This document shows positions 27,586 through 35,763 of a DNA stretch of 64,000 nt, piece after piece. A model generated the notes under the pieces. The model did not search any database, was not told where the DNA came from, and saw only the letters and a program-made list of their open reading frames with translations. The first letter of the stretch is position 1. Every line of letters begins with the position of its first letter. The position numbers and the translations under genes were made by a program. Location of the stretch: contig JAIVLN010000004.1 of assembly GCA_020524245.1 (NCBI GenBank), positions 345,973 through 409,972 of the forward strand, given 5' to 3'. Origin of the DNA: Rossellomorea aquimaris (lineage in GTDB: Bacteria; Bacillota; Bacilli; Bacillales; Fictibacillaceae).

Positions 27586-28404
27586 TTACATGCTTTTGAC
27601 AACTTGTTGGACAAGATCCATAAAGTTGGATTTTACTTTTTCCGTCGTTTCGATGACTTCATCGTGCGTTAATGGCTGATCAAGGATTCCTGCAGCCATG
27701 TTTGAAATACAAGAGATTCCGAGCACTTCCATTCCGCTGTGACGAGCGATCGTGACTTCAGGAACAGTAGACATTCCGACAGCGTCTCCACCCATGATAC
27801 GAAGCATTCTGACTTCAGCTGGTGTTTCATAAGAAGGACCTGAATTCGCGATGTAGACACCTTCTTGCATTTTCACTCCAAGATCCTGGGCAACTTGCTT
27901 TGCAATCCCTTGCAAACGCTCAGAATATGCATCAGACATGTCCGGGAAACGTACACCTAGCTTATTGTCATTCGGTCCGATAAGCGGGTTGTCTCCTGTG
28001 TTGTTGATGTGGTCAGTAATCAGCATCAAGTCACCCGCATCAAAGTTTTCGTTGATTCCACCAGCTGCGTTTGTAACAAGCAGCTGCTCAACTCCGATTT
28101 CCTTCATGACACGTACAGGGAATGTCACTTTTTGCATGGAGTAACCTTCGTAATAGTGGAAGCGTCCTTTCATTGCGACGACTGTTTTACCAGAAATCGT
28201 ACCCACAACGAGTTCTCCTGCATGTCCTTCAACAGTTGAAACAGGGAAATTCGGAATCTCGGAATAAGGGAAAGATACAGGGTCTTCGATTTTGTCGGCT
28301 AACACGCCAAGGCCTGATCCAAGAATCAGACCGATTGTCGGCTTTGCGTCAATTTTTCCTGTAATGTATTGTGCAGCTTGTTGTATGGATTCAATTTGTG
28401 TCAT
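27586..28404 (-). CDS. punA: Purine nucleoside phosphorylase, paralogue 1
   Basis: PNP/MTAP-family enzyme (272 residues) splitting guanosine/inosine-type nucleosides with phosphate. Motifs: LGSGLGVLADKIE, VEGHAGELVVG, MKGRFHYYEGYSMQKVTFPVRVM, TNAAGGINENF, VGMSTVPEVTIARHS. It lies 10 bp after drm, the position of pupG in B. subtilis, so this copy is the likely positional orthologue. Confidence 0.93.
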   Translation of the reverse strand: MTQIESIQQAAQYITGKIDAKPTIGLILGSGLGVLADKIEDPVSFPYSEIPNFPVSTVEGHAGELVVGTISGKTVVAMKGRFHYYEGYSMQKVTFPVRVMKEIGVEQLLVTNAAGGINENFDAGDLMLITDHINNTGDNPLIGPNDNKLGVRFPDMSDAYSERLQGIAKQVAQDLGVKMQEGVYIANSGPSYETPAEVRMLRIMGGDAVGMSTVPEVTIARHSGMEVLGISCISNMAAGILDQPLTHDEVIETTEKVKSNFMDLVQQVVKSM

Positions 28405-28414
28405 GGTTCTCCTC

Positions 28415-29599
28415 CTACGACAATTTTTCTAGTATGCTTTTTCCGTGCTCAGGTAATTTGATGTTGAAGTTATCCGCAATCGTTGCACCAATGTCTGCAA
28501 ATGTCTTGCTTGTCGGCAACTGTTGACCGACCTCAATGCCTTTATGGTATGCAAGAAGCGGTACATATTCTCTCGTATGATCTGTACCGTGATGGACCGG
28601 GTCATTTCCATGGTCCGCAGTAATCAACAACAGATCGTCCTCTTTCATCTTATCCAATAATTCAGGTAGGCGCGCATCATACTCTTCCAGCGCTTCACCA
28701 TACCCGATCGGGTCACGACGATGTCCGAACTTCGCATCAAAATCAACAAGGTTTAAGAAGCTGATGCCAGTGAAATCACGTTCAGCCGTTTTTACAATCT
28801 GATCCATTCCATCCATGTTGGATTTCGTACGGATTGCATCTGTTACCCCTTCACCATCATAAATATCCGAGATCTTACCGATTGCAATTACATCGAAGTT
28901 CTCATCTTTCAACTCGTTCATGACGGTACGACCGAACGGTTTCAACGCATAGTCATGGCGGTTGGATGTACGCTCAAACTCACCTGGTTTTCCGATAAAT
29001 GGACGAGCGATGATACGTCCGACCATATACTTTTCATCCAATGTAAGTTCTCGTGCCATTTTACAAATTTCGTACTGCTCCTCAATCGGAACGATGTCCT
29101 CATGTGCTGCAATCTGAAGCACAGAATCCGCTGATGTATAAACGATCAAAGCACCTGTTTCCATGTGCTCTTCTCCAAGTTCTTCAAGAATCGCTGTACC
29201 GGATGCTGGTTTGTTTCCGATGATTTTTCGTCCACTTTTTTCTTCGAGCTCTTGGATCAGTTCATCAGGAAAACCATCCGGGAATGTTTTAAAAGGCTTT
29301 TCAATATGAAGACCCATGATCTCCCAGTGACCTGTCATCGTATCTTTCCCATTGGATGCTTCTTCCATTTTACCGAAATGAGCCAACGGTTGATCTGCCT
29401 TTTCGATTCCCTGGATTTCACGGATGTTGCTCAATCCAAGGCGGCCCATGTTTGGCATGTTCAAGCCGTTCATTTTTTCTGCGATATGTCCAAGCGTGTC
29501 CGCACCTACGTCATTGAAGTGTTCTGCATCTGGTGCTTCTCCGATTCCAACAGAGTCCATAACGATTAGGAATACTCGTTTAAATTTAGGATCCGTCAT
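28415..29599 (-). CDS. drm: Phosphopentomutase
   Basis: Interconverts (deoxy)ribose 1-phosphate and 5-phosphate, linking nucleoside phosphorolysis to central metabolism. Metal-binding motifs of the alkaline-phosphatase superfamily are seen at the start ([13 protein letters not shown]) and end ([21 protein letters not shown]). I use the ATG at 29599, 7 bases after GGGAGGAG, giving 394 residues as in B. subtilis. First gene of the operon. Confidence 0.94.
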   Translation of the reverse strand: MTDPKFKRVFLIVMDSVGIGEAPDAEHFNDVGADTLGHIAEKMNGLNMPNMGRLGLSNIREIQGIEKADQPLAHFGKMEEASNGKDTMTGHWEIMGLHIEKPFKTFPDGFPDELIQELEEKSGRKIIGNKPASGTAILEELGEEHMETGALIVYTSADSVLQIAAHEDIVPIEEQYEICKMARELTLDEKYMVGRIIARPFIGKPGEFERTSNRHDYALKPFGRTVMNELKDENFDVIAIGKISDIYDGEGVTDAIRTKSNMDGMDQIVKTAERDFTGISFLNLVDFDAKFGHRRDPIGYGEALEEYDARLPELLDKMKEDDLLLITADHGNDPVHHGTDHTREYVPLLAYHKGIEVGQQLPTSKTFADIGATIADNFNIKLPEHGKSILEKLS

Positions 29600-29702
29600 A
29601 TTAAGTCTCCTCCCTATTTTCACACTATTTAATACCATTTCCAGCGAAACGGTCTATCAAACAACAGTTTGTAAAGGTCAGAAGTCTGACCTCTTATCTT
29701 AC

Positions 29703-29747
29703 TTTAAAGTGCCCTTCATTCAGAGAGCTAAACGAAGGCACTTTTTT
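29703..29747. terminator. Hairpin between xerD and drm
   Basis: AAAGTGCCCTTC and GAAGGCACTTTTTT arms. The better T-run is on the plus strand, where no gene precedes it; on the minus strand it could still end the xerD transcript. Confidence 0.5.
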
Positions 29748-29831
29748 GAGTGTATCATCTTTTCTTTCAATTCGCACGTATTTTATATAAGGGCTTACAT
29801 CCCTGTTCTACCAATGTAAAATATTGTTTGT

Positions 29832-30722
29832 TCAAGCTCTCGGATGATACGTGGAATAGACATCTTTCAGACGGGTTTTTGTAACATGTGTATAGATTTG
29901 TGTCGTAGATATATCTACATGCCCGAGCAATTCTTGAACGGCTCGTAAATCAGCGCCATTTTCTAGTAAATGGGTTGCAAATGAGTGCCGCAACGTATGT
30001 GGTGTCAACTCTTTCTCGATGTTTGCTTGTCGTGCAAGCTTCTTCAAAATCTTCCAGAAACCTTGACGTGTTAATCGATTGCCGTGATGGTTCAAGAATA
30101 AAGCTTCATTCGATTTTTTCTTCAGAAGCTTGCCCCGCGCTTCTGTTATGTAGGTAGTTAATGCTTGGCTTGCCATACGACCGACAGGAATGATTCGCTC
30201 TTTATTCCCTTTTCCGGTGCATTGGATGAATCCCATCGTCAAATGGGCATCAGATACGTTCAATTGAATCATTTCCGACACTCGGATTCCTGTTGCATAC
30301 AACAACTCAATCATGGCACGGTCTCTTAATCCGAATGGGGTGTTCCCTTCTGGTGCTTCCATCAAGTTCTCCACTTCCGCTGATGAAAGAATCTTCGGCA
30401 GTCGTCTTTCTGTCTTAGGTGTTTCAATATGTACAGACGGATCTTGATCGGTTACCTTTTCACGAATCAGGAATTGATGGAACGAACGAATTGAAGCGAT
30501 CGTTCTTGCAATTGTCGTCGTCGCCCTTCCAGAATCCTTCAGATGATATAAGTAATTCATAATGTCATTTCGAGTGATCGAGTTATAATTGGTATGATTC
30601 AATTCTTTCTGCAAGTGTGTAGTGTATTTCTTCAGATCGCGCTCGTATGATTGCAGCGTATTGGCTGCGAGACCTCTTTCAACTGTTAGGTAATGCAAAT
30701 AATCCTTCACTTCGTCTAGCAT
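29832..30722 (-). CDS. xerD: Tyrosine recombinase XerD (RipX)
   Basis: Chromosome-dimer resolution recombinase acting at dif with XerC/CodV. The 296 residues have the SAM-like N-terminal domain (1-90) and the catalytic set: R in [27 protein letters not shown] with H and [17 protein letters not shown] with H and the nucleophile Y. The order fur-yqzK-xerD-drm matches B. subtilis. Confidence 0.94.
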   Translation of the reverse strand: MLDEVKDYLHYLTVERGLAANTLQSYERDLKKYTTHLQKELNHTNYNSITRNDIMNYLYHLKDSGRATTTIARTIASIRSFHQFLIREKVTDQDPSVHIETPKTERRLPKILSSAEVENLMEAPEGNTPFGLRDRAMIELLYATGIRVSEMIQLNVSDAHLTMGFIQCTGKGNKERIIPVGRMASQALTTYITEARGKLLKKKSNEALFLNHHGNRLTRQGFWKILKKLARQANIEKELTPHTLRHSFATHLLENGADLRAVQELLGHVDISTTQIYTHVTKTRLKDVYSTYHPRA

Positions 30723-30736
30723 GAAGCAACCGCTCC

Positions 30737-30967
30737 TTATTCCCCAATATCATAAAACAACTTCAAACGGTCGACCCAGTTCATTTCTTCTCTCTCATAA
30801 TAGGCTTCAAATACTTTCACGGCACGGCCTTCAGGCTCGTCATACCGATGAAAGTCCTGATACTCTTCATTTAACCATAAAAGTCCGTAATAAAACAGCA
30901 ATGTAAAACAAATGAATGTGAAGAACACTTTCATCGTGTTCCATATCAACTGAATCATAGACAACAT
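30737..30967 (-). CDS. yqzK: DUF4227 family protein YqzK
   Basis: Small protein of 76 residues with one N-terminal hydrophobic helix ([21 protein letters not shown]) and a charged, probably cytoplasmic tail ([16 protein letters not shown]). It matches the conserved gene between fur and xerD in Bacillus. Role unknown. GGGAGG lies upstream of the ATG. Confidence 0.85.
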   Translation of the reverse strand: MLSMIQLIWNTMKVFFTFICFTLLFYYGLLWLNEEYQDFHRYDEPEGRAVKVFEAYYEREEMNWVDRLKLFYDIGE

Positions 30968-31084
30968 AACGAAAGCCTCCCAGTTTGTCCTTTCTACAGG
31001 ATATGCCTGTCTTTCGAAAGAATATACTTGTAAACTGAGATATCGTTAAGAAAGATTCACAATCTCTGTTGCTCTTGAAAGTAG

Positions 31085-31122
31085 TTGATTTCCGCTTCAG
31101 GTGCTCGCTTTCCGCGGGGCGT
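31085..31122. repeat. Fragment of the 125-bp Bacillaceae repeat
   Basis: TTGATTTCCGCTTCAGGTGC followed by TCGCTTTCCGCGGGG matches the start of the repeat copies near 22 kb and then stops abruptly. A decayed remnant in the yqzK-fur gap. Confidence 0.5.
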
Positions 31123-31155
31123 TTAGAAACAATCCTTAAAATAAGAGCCAAAAGA

Positions 31156-31200
31156 AAAAGCTGACCCTTTGGAATTCTTTCGTTTCAGGTCAACCCTTCG
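31156..31200 (-). terminator. Terminator of fur
   Basis: Minus strand GTTGACC / GGTCAGC arms with TTTTTCTTTT after, about 25-65 bases past the fur stop. Confidence 0.55.
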
Positions 31201-31222
31201 TTTCATTATGTTTCTTTGTCGT

Positions 31223-31714
31223 TTATTTCGTCGTTACTTCTTCTTCTTTTTCAGACTCTGCTTTGTCATGGCACCGGTGACAGATTCCATGGAACGTCAA
31301 ACGGTGATCTTTCACTTTAAAATTCCAATCTCTTTCAACAATCTGCTCTACATCTCCGAGTAAATCCTCTTGAATCTCATCCACTGCACCACATTCGATA
31401 CATACCAAATGATGATGGAAGTGATCCGCGCCTTCTTTTCGTAGATCATATCTGGAAACCCCATCGCCAAAATTGATTTTATCGACAATTTTTAATTCAG
31501 TAAGCAGTTCCAGTGTCCGATAAACGGTAGCAAGACCGATTTCCGGCGCTTTCTCTTTAACGAGAAGATAGACATCTTCTGCGCTCAAGTGGTCCTCTTC
31601 ACGTTCTAATAGGACCCGGACCGTCGCTTCACGCTGGGGGGTTAATTTGTAGCTTTGTGAATGGAGTTGTTTTTTAATGCTTTCAATTCGGTTTTCCAAG
31701 ACGAACCCTCCCAC
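31223..31714 (-). CDS. fur: Ferric uptake regulator Fur
   Basis: Iron-responsive repressor. The 163 residues contain the winged-helix region (KLTPQREATVRVLLE, GLATVYRTLELL), HHHLVCIEC and CHRC with the structural zinc cysteines. The position next to yqzK-xerD and the lack of PerR-specific features favour Fur over PerR or Zur. A consensus promoter with a PerR-type box lies upstream. Confidence 0.92.
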   Translation of the reverse strand: MGGFVLENRIESIKKQLHSQSYKLTPQREATVRVLLEREEDHLSAEDVYLLVKEKAPEIGLATVYRTLELLTELKIVDKINFGDGVSRYDLRKEGADHFHHHLVCIECGAVDEIQEDLLGDVEQIVERDWNFKVKDHRLTFHGICHRCHDKAESEKEEEVTTK

Positions 31715-31731
31715 ACTCTATGTATAGTCTC

Positions 31732-31760
31732 ATTATAAGCGTGGGTGAAAATAGTGTCAA
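31732..31760 (-). promoter_or_regulatory. Sigma-A promoter of fur
   Basis: Minus strand TTGACA, 17-bp spacer, TATAAT: a full consensus promoter just upstream of the fur start. Confidence 0.85.
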
Positions 31761-31761
31761 A

Positions 31762-31776
31762 TTATAATAATTTTAA
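31762..31776. promoter_or_regulatory. PerR box upstream of fur
   Basis: TTATAATAATTTTAA matches the PerR box TTATAATNATTATAA at 14 of 15 positions and abuts the -35 element. B. subtilis fur is also PerR-regulated. Confidence 0.65.
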
Positions 31777-31813
31777 TTTGGACTTTGGATTTATTATCAC
31801 CTGATATTTATTA

Positions 31814-32464
31814 TTAATTGAAAATGCCGATTGTCGTTTTGATCAAAGTTGGCGACAGGAAGGCTTCGACAAAAGACGCACAAGCGACTAGAACCATGAT
31901 GAGAATGACCGTCATCGTATATCGGACGAGCAAAGGCATAAGCGGCGTTTTCATCCTATTTGAGAATTGAGCCTTGATTAACGTCAACGAAATTGCGACT
32001 GCCGCAGTGGTGACAAGCACAAATGCAGGAATCAAAATCAGGTTTTGCGGCAATACGGAAACGAAAGATAATAGAAAGCCCTGCCACCCCATTTGATTAA
32101 CGAGGAATCCGACCGTAAATCCCACCACCATTCCTTTCAAAAACAACAATACGAGGATCACGGGCAGGCCGATAATGGAAAGTCCAAGAATCCAGATCAA
32201 CCCCATATATTTTAAGTAGTGTAAAAAGCTCTGGGTAAACATGGCTGATGCACTGGCAACCTCTCCTTCAGATACTTGTCCGAAAAAGCGATTCAAATAA
32301 TGGAATAAATCCTCTTTTTGCATCAGACTTAAGCTATTTACAATGACAGCTCCGAAAACGATTCCCATCATGAGCAAAACGACTGTGAACGTATATAAGG
32401 ATGAATGTTCTTGCATGTGTTGCGAGAATGACCGCTTCATATTCAAGGTTACCCGGTGCTCCAT
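31814..32464 (-). CDS. spoIIM: Stage II sporulation protein M
   Basis: Membrane subunit of the SpoIID-SpoIIM-SpoIIP engulfment complex that remodels septal peptidoglycan. About five hydrophobic helices across 216 residues. I place the start at the ATG at 32464 (MEHRVTLNM), 6-7 bases after GAGGGAGG; an upstream ATG would add eleven residues. Position next to fur agrees with B. subtilis. Confidence 0.92.
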   Translation of the reverse strand: MEHRVTLNMKRSFSQHMQEHSSLYTFTVVLLMMGIVFGAVIVNSLSLMQKEDLFHYLNRFFGQVSEGEVASASAMFTQSFLHYLKYMGLIWILGLSIIGLPVILVLLFLKGMVVGFTVGFLVNQMGWQGFLLSFVSVLPQNLILIPAFVLVTTAAVAISLTLIKAQFSNRMKTPLMPLLVRYTMTVILIMVLVACASFVEAFLSPTLIKTTIGIFN

Positions 32465-32545
32465 CGTATTGCCTCCCTCTTCTTCTCTTACTTCCATCTT
32501 ATGAGGGAATTCATAGAGTATGACAATCCGTTTGGAGCAAATCTA

Positions 32546-33706
32546 TCATCTCAACTTGCCGTATTTACCTGCTCCTCCTGCCTCCACCGTTACCGAACCC
32601 GTTCTCGACTGGATGATCTTCTCTACTATACGGTTTGGAAGAATCGACTCCAACGCTTCTCTATTAGAATAATGGATGATCTCCATATCGGTACCGGATT
32701 TTACTCTCAATTTCCGTAAAGTGTTTGGCCCTAAACCAGGGATGAAATCAAGTGGAGCATGATGGACGTATGGTGGACGATCTAGTTGAAGGGATGTATC
32801 AGCCAATTCTGCCACACGATTCGATACACCTTTGACTACTCTACCTTTTTCACAATGAGGACATCGCTCCATAGAGCGTTCCTCTATCGTAGCACCGCAT
32901 TTCGAACATCTCGTTTGATAGTATTTGCCTAGCTTTGGATGAAGCCCGAAGTTGGAAACAATCTTTCTGTCTTCTCTCCCTTTCAGAGCCCAATTCAACT
33001 CTTGAAAAGAGAGCTTATCCACCTGAATCTGTTGGTATTCCCTGCCAATCTTCTCTAGCGAATGAGCATCTGAATTAGATAGAAACGGGTAGTGATGGAG
33101 CTCTCGGAGTTGATCCGCCATCGCTATGTCCGCGCTCAATCCAAGCTCGATAGCATCAATTTTACCAGGATCGAATACTTCCGAAAGGCTCCGTTCAACC
33201 CCTTTCCCATACAGACTTTTAAAAGGAGTGAAGGCATGGGCGATCACAAACAGACCCCCGAGCTCATGCGTTTTCTCTTGCAGCTCGATGGCTGATCCAT
33301 AATAACGCTGGGATGAGAGAGTCGGATTCGTCATCCGTTGGCTCAACCATTCACTGAAATGTTTCATACTGTCTAAATAAGGTAAATATACGAGTACATG
33401 AATCGGACCCTTACAATTTTCATCATAGATTTCGATTTCCGAACCTAAGATCAAACAGCCACTATCATAAATCAGTCCACCTTCTTCGTGTTCGTCAAGC
33501 TCACCATCATCCATCATATACTGTAATTGCTCGATTACAGCTGGAACATGGCAATCGATGATACCGATCATCTGAATCCCTTTCTGGTGGACGGCAGTGT
33601 CCATAATCGCAGGAATCGTCAAGTTTTTTGAAGCTGAAATTTTGACTGGTTGTCCTTCCCATGTTCTCCCTAAATGAATATGAAGATCTGCAAACGGTTG
33701 AATCAT
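32546..33706 (-). CDS. Endonuclease Q family protein (YqxK-like)
   Basis: PHP-domain phosphodiesterase related to EndoQ, which nicks DNA 5' of deaminated or abasic nucleotides. The 386 residues have metal-binding motifs ADLHIHLG, IIDCH and SNSDAHSLE, a zinc-finger-like CSKCG-x-CPHC near residue 270-290, and a C-terminal helix-hairpin-helix (FIPGLGPNTLRKL). It lies 6 bp before nudF in the operon order, pairing nucleotide sanitation with repair. Enzymatic role inferred from the family. Confidence 0.85.
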   Translation of the reverse strand: MIQPFADLHIHLGRTWEGQPVKISASKNLTIPAIMDTAVHQKGIQMIGIIDCHVPAVIEQLQYMMDDGELDEHEEGGLIYDSGCLILGSEIEIYDENCKGPIHVLVYLPYLDSMKHFSEWLSQRMTNPTLSSQRYYGSAIELQEKTHELGGLFVIAHAFTPFKSLYGKGVERSLSEVFDPGKIDAIELGLSADIAMADQLRELHHYPFLSNSDAHSLEKIGREYQQIQVDKLSFQELNWALKGREDRKIVSNFGLHPKLGKYYQTRCSKCGATIEERSMERCPHCEKGRVVKGVSNRVAELADTSLQLDRPPYVHHAPLDFIPGLGPNTLRKLRVKSGTDMEIIHYSNREALESILPNRIVEKIIQSRTGSVTVEAGGAGKYGKLR

Positions 33707-33712
33707 ATTCTC

Positions 33713-34255
33713 TTACTCCATCACTCTTTTCAATTGAAGATATTGTACAGCAAATGCAGTTTTCGCATCATAAATCTTCTGTTCTTTCACCATCTGGACT
33801 GCTTCATCCAAAGTCACTTCCATCAATTCAACGAACTCATCCTGATCGAGGTGTTCCACACCAGGCTCAAGCTGGTCTGTGTAATAGATATGAATGATTT
33901 CATCTGCAAACCCTGGTGATGTATAGAATGATTGTAAAAATTCAAGCTTTCCTGTCCGATATCCCGTCTCTTCTTCCAGTTCACGGATCGCGCACGTTTC
34001 AGGACTTTCGTTCGGTTCGAGCTTGCCTGCAGGGATTTCAATAATTTCACGATTCAATGGTTTACGGTATTGACGTACAAACACGATTTTTTCCTCGGGT
34101 GTGATCGCGAGAATGGCAACGGCACCAGGATGCTTCACTACTTCCCTTTCAGAGGTCCTTCCATCCGGCAGTTCTACTTTTTCCAAATGTAAATCAATGA
34201 TCCTTCCGTTATAGATCACTTTCGAATCAAGGGTCTTCTCTTCTAATGGTTTCAT
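33713..34255 (-). CDS. nudF: ADP-ribose pyrophosphatase (Nudix hydrolase)
   Basis: Hydrolyses ADP-ribose to AMP and ribose 5-phosphate. The 180 residues contain the Nudix box in the stretch GKLEPNESPETCAI-RELEEETGY (about residues 77-99), preceded by the family beta-strand region VAILAITPEEKIVFVRQYRK. Same location as B. subtilis nudF, divergent from mciZ. Confidence 0.93.
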   Translation of the reverse strand: MKPLEEKTLDSKVIYNGRIIDLHLEKVELPDGRTSEREVVKHPGAVAILAITPEEKIVFVRQYRKPLNREIIEIPAGKLEPNESPETCAIRELEEETGYRTGKLEFLQSFYTSPGFADEIIHIYYTDQLEPGVEHLDQDEFVELMEVTLDEAVQMVKEQKIYDAKTAFAVQYLQLKRVME

Positions 34256-34354
34256 ATCGCAAAACTCCTTGTACTAAATCTAGTTCAACTTACATAAAGT
34301 CTATCATACGCGACATCCTAAACCTACTACGTTAAAAATGAAGGGGGTCCGAGC

Positions 34355-34486
34355 ATGAAAGTCTATCTTCAACCCAACAGCGTCACACTTGTCGGGAAAG
34401 CTTGGCAGATCAAATACATGCTGAAAAAATACATGCGGGAATACACCACAGTCCAGGAATGGATCGAAGGAAAACAGAAAGTATAA
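34355..34486 (+). CDS. mciZ: MciZ, mother-cell inhibitor of FtsZ (43 aa)
   Basis: ATG at 34355 behind AAGGGGGTCC, 43 codons. The pattern MKVYLQPNSVTLVGKAWQIK followed by KKY-x-REYTTVQEWI aligns with B. subtilis MciZ, which begins MKV, contains VLVGKAWEI and ends with a V-x-x-WI element. The peptide caps FtsZ filaments in the mother cell during sporulation. It sits divergently from nudF, the B. subtilis location, and ends at a terminator. Confidence 0.85.
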   Translation: MKVYLQPNSVTLVGKAWQIKYMLKKYMREYTTVQEWIEGKQKV

Positions 34487-34498
34487 ACAGATCGGACG

Positions 34499-34527
34499 GA
34501 AAGCACTCTACAGTTGGGTGCTTTTTT
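34499..34527 (+). terminator. Terminator of mciZ
   Basis: AAAGCACTC and GGGTGCTTTTTT arms, 13 bp after the mciZ stop. Confidence 0.75.
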
Positions 34528-34614
34528 ATGTGAAAATTTCTCTGACTACTTTCATTCGTCTTGTTGTTACAGTTCCATCCGAACGTGGTAATGTAAAGGT
34601 AGGAGGTGCGTACT

Positions 34615-35523
34615 TTGCAACGGAATAAACTAGGTTCATCCGAATTATATGTATCAGAAATTGGTCTAGGTTGCATGTCTCTTGGTAAGGACGAAAAGGA
34701 ATCGATCAACATCATTCACAAAGCCATTGATGAGGGCGTAACGTTCATCGATACAGCAGACTTGTATGATTTTGGGGCAAATGAAGAGTTGGTCGGTAAA
34801 GCACTGAAAGGAAAACGTGATCAATGCGTCCTGGCTACAAAAGTAGGCAATCGCTGGGATCATGTAGATGAAGGTTGGGAATGGGCACCAAGTAAGGATT
34901 ATATAAAGACTGCGGTCAAAAAATCTTTACAAAGACTGGATACAGATTATCTTGATTTGTATCAGCTTCACGGTGGAACGATTGAGGATCCGATTGACGA
35001 AATCATTGAAGCGTTCGAAGACTTGAAGCAAGACGGACTGATTCGAGAATATGGCATCTCTTCCATCCGTCCGAACGTCATCAAAGATTACTTATCACGG
35101 TCCAATATTGTGAGCATTATGATGCAGTATAGCATGCTCGATCGACGACCCGAGGAATTCCTTGATCTCATTCATGAAAACAATGTGTCTGTCATTGCAC
35201 GAGGTCCATTAGCGAAGGGGAATCTGACAGAGCGAATTTTCACAGATAAAGCTTCTGGTAAAGGATTCATGGAAAATACGGACGAGGAAATTAGAGATGT
35301 GATGACAAAAGTAAAAGAAATCGCGAAAGGTCGCGATTTGTCACACCTTTCCTTACGTTATCCTTTGAATCACCCTGCAGTAGCCACGGTCATTCCAGGG
35401 GCGAGCAGCGTGAGCCAATTGGAAAACAATGTTGCGGCAGCAGACGTGAATCTGTCAGCTGAAGAGGTAGATCTCTTTAAAGAATGGACGAAAGTGACGC
35501 ATTACGATAAACACCGAGAATAA
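34615..35523 (+). CDS. yqkF: Aldo/keto reductase (YqkF-like)
   Basis: NADPH-dependent oxidoreductase with a TIM-barrel fold; physiological substrate unknown. The catalytic tetrad is visible: D and Y in DTADLYDFG, K in LATKVGNR, H in LYQLHGGT. I use the TTG at 34615, 7 bases after TAGGAGGT; the GTG at 34606 abuts that site and is unlikely. Length 302. Confidence 0.9.
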   Translation: MQRNKLGSSELYVSEIGLGCMSLGKDEKESINIIHKAIDEGVTFIDTADLYDFGANEELVGKALKGKRDQCVLATKVGNRWDHVDEGWEWAPSKDYIKTAVKKSLQRLDTDYLDLYQLHGGTIEDPIDEIIEAFEDLKQDGLIREYGISSIRPNVIKDYLSRSNIVSIMMQYSMLDRRPEEFLDLIHENNVSVIARGPLAKGNLTERIFTDKASGKGFMENTDEEIRDVMTKVKEIAKGRDLSHLSLRYPLNHPAVATVIPGASSVSQLENNVAAADVNLSAEEVDLFKEWTKVTHYDKHRE

Positions 35524-35535
35524 ATAGGTGGAAAA

Positions 35536-35569
35536 CGGAGCCCGACGATGCTGTCGGGCTCCGTTTTTT
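35536..35569 (+). terminator. Terminator of yqkF
   Basis: CGGAGCCCGAC / GTCGGGCTCCG hairpin followed by TTTTTT. Confidence 0.92.
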
Positions 35570-35571
35570 GG

Positions 35572-35711
35572 TTTATAGATCAGTTTCAGGATTTATAGAC
35601 CAGATTCTGAAAATATAGACCGATTTCAGGATTTATAGACCAGATTTCGAAATTATAGACCAAAATCAGAAATTATAGCCCAGAATCCGAAATTATAGCC
35701 CAAACTCGCTT
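35572..35711. repeat. 20-bp tandem repeat array (seven units)
   Basis: The core TATAG(A/C)(C/T) starts at 35574, 35594, 35614, 35634, 35654, 35674 and 35694: seven units exactly 20 bp apart without any insertion or deletion. Other positions vary around ATTTATAGACCAGATTC. It lies between two terminators, so probably in little-transcribed DNA. A 20-bp period rules out a continuous coding repeat. Confidence 0.8.
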
Positions 35712-35727
35712 TTCCTCTCCATAACGA

Positions 35728-35752
35728 AAGGGGCTGACCTGGTCAGCCCCCT
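35728..35752 (-). terminator. Terminator of the acetoacetate operon
   Basis: GGGGCTGACC / GGTCAGCCCC perfect stem; minus strand is followed by TTTCGTT. Located 10 bp after the thiolase stop. Confidence 0.75.
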
Positions 35753-35763
35753 CCTAATTATAG

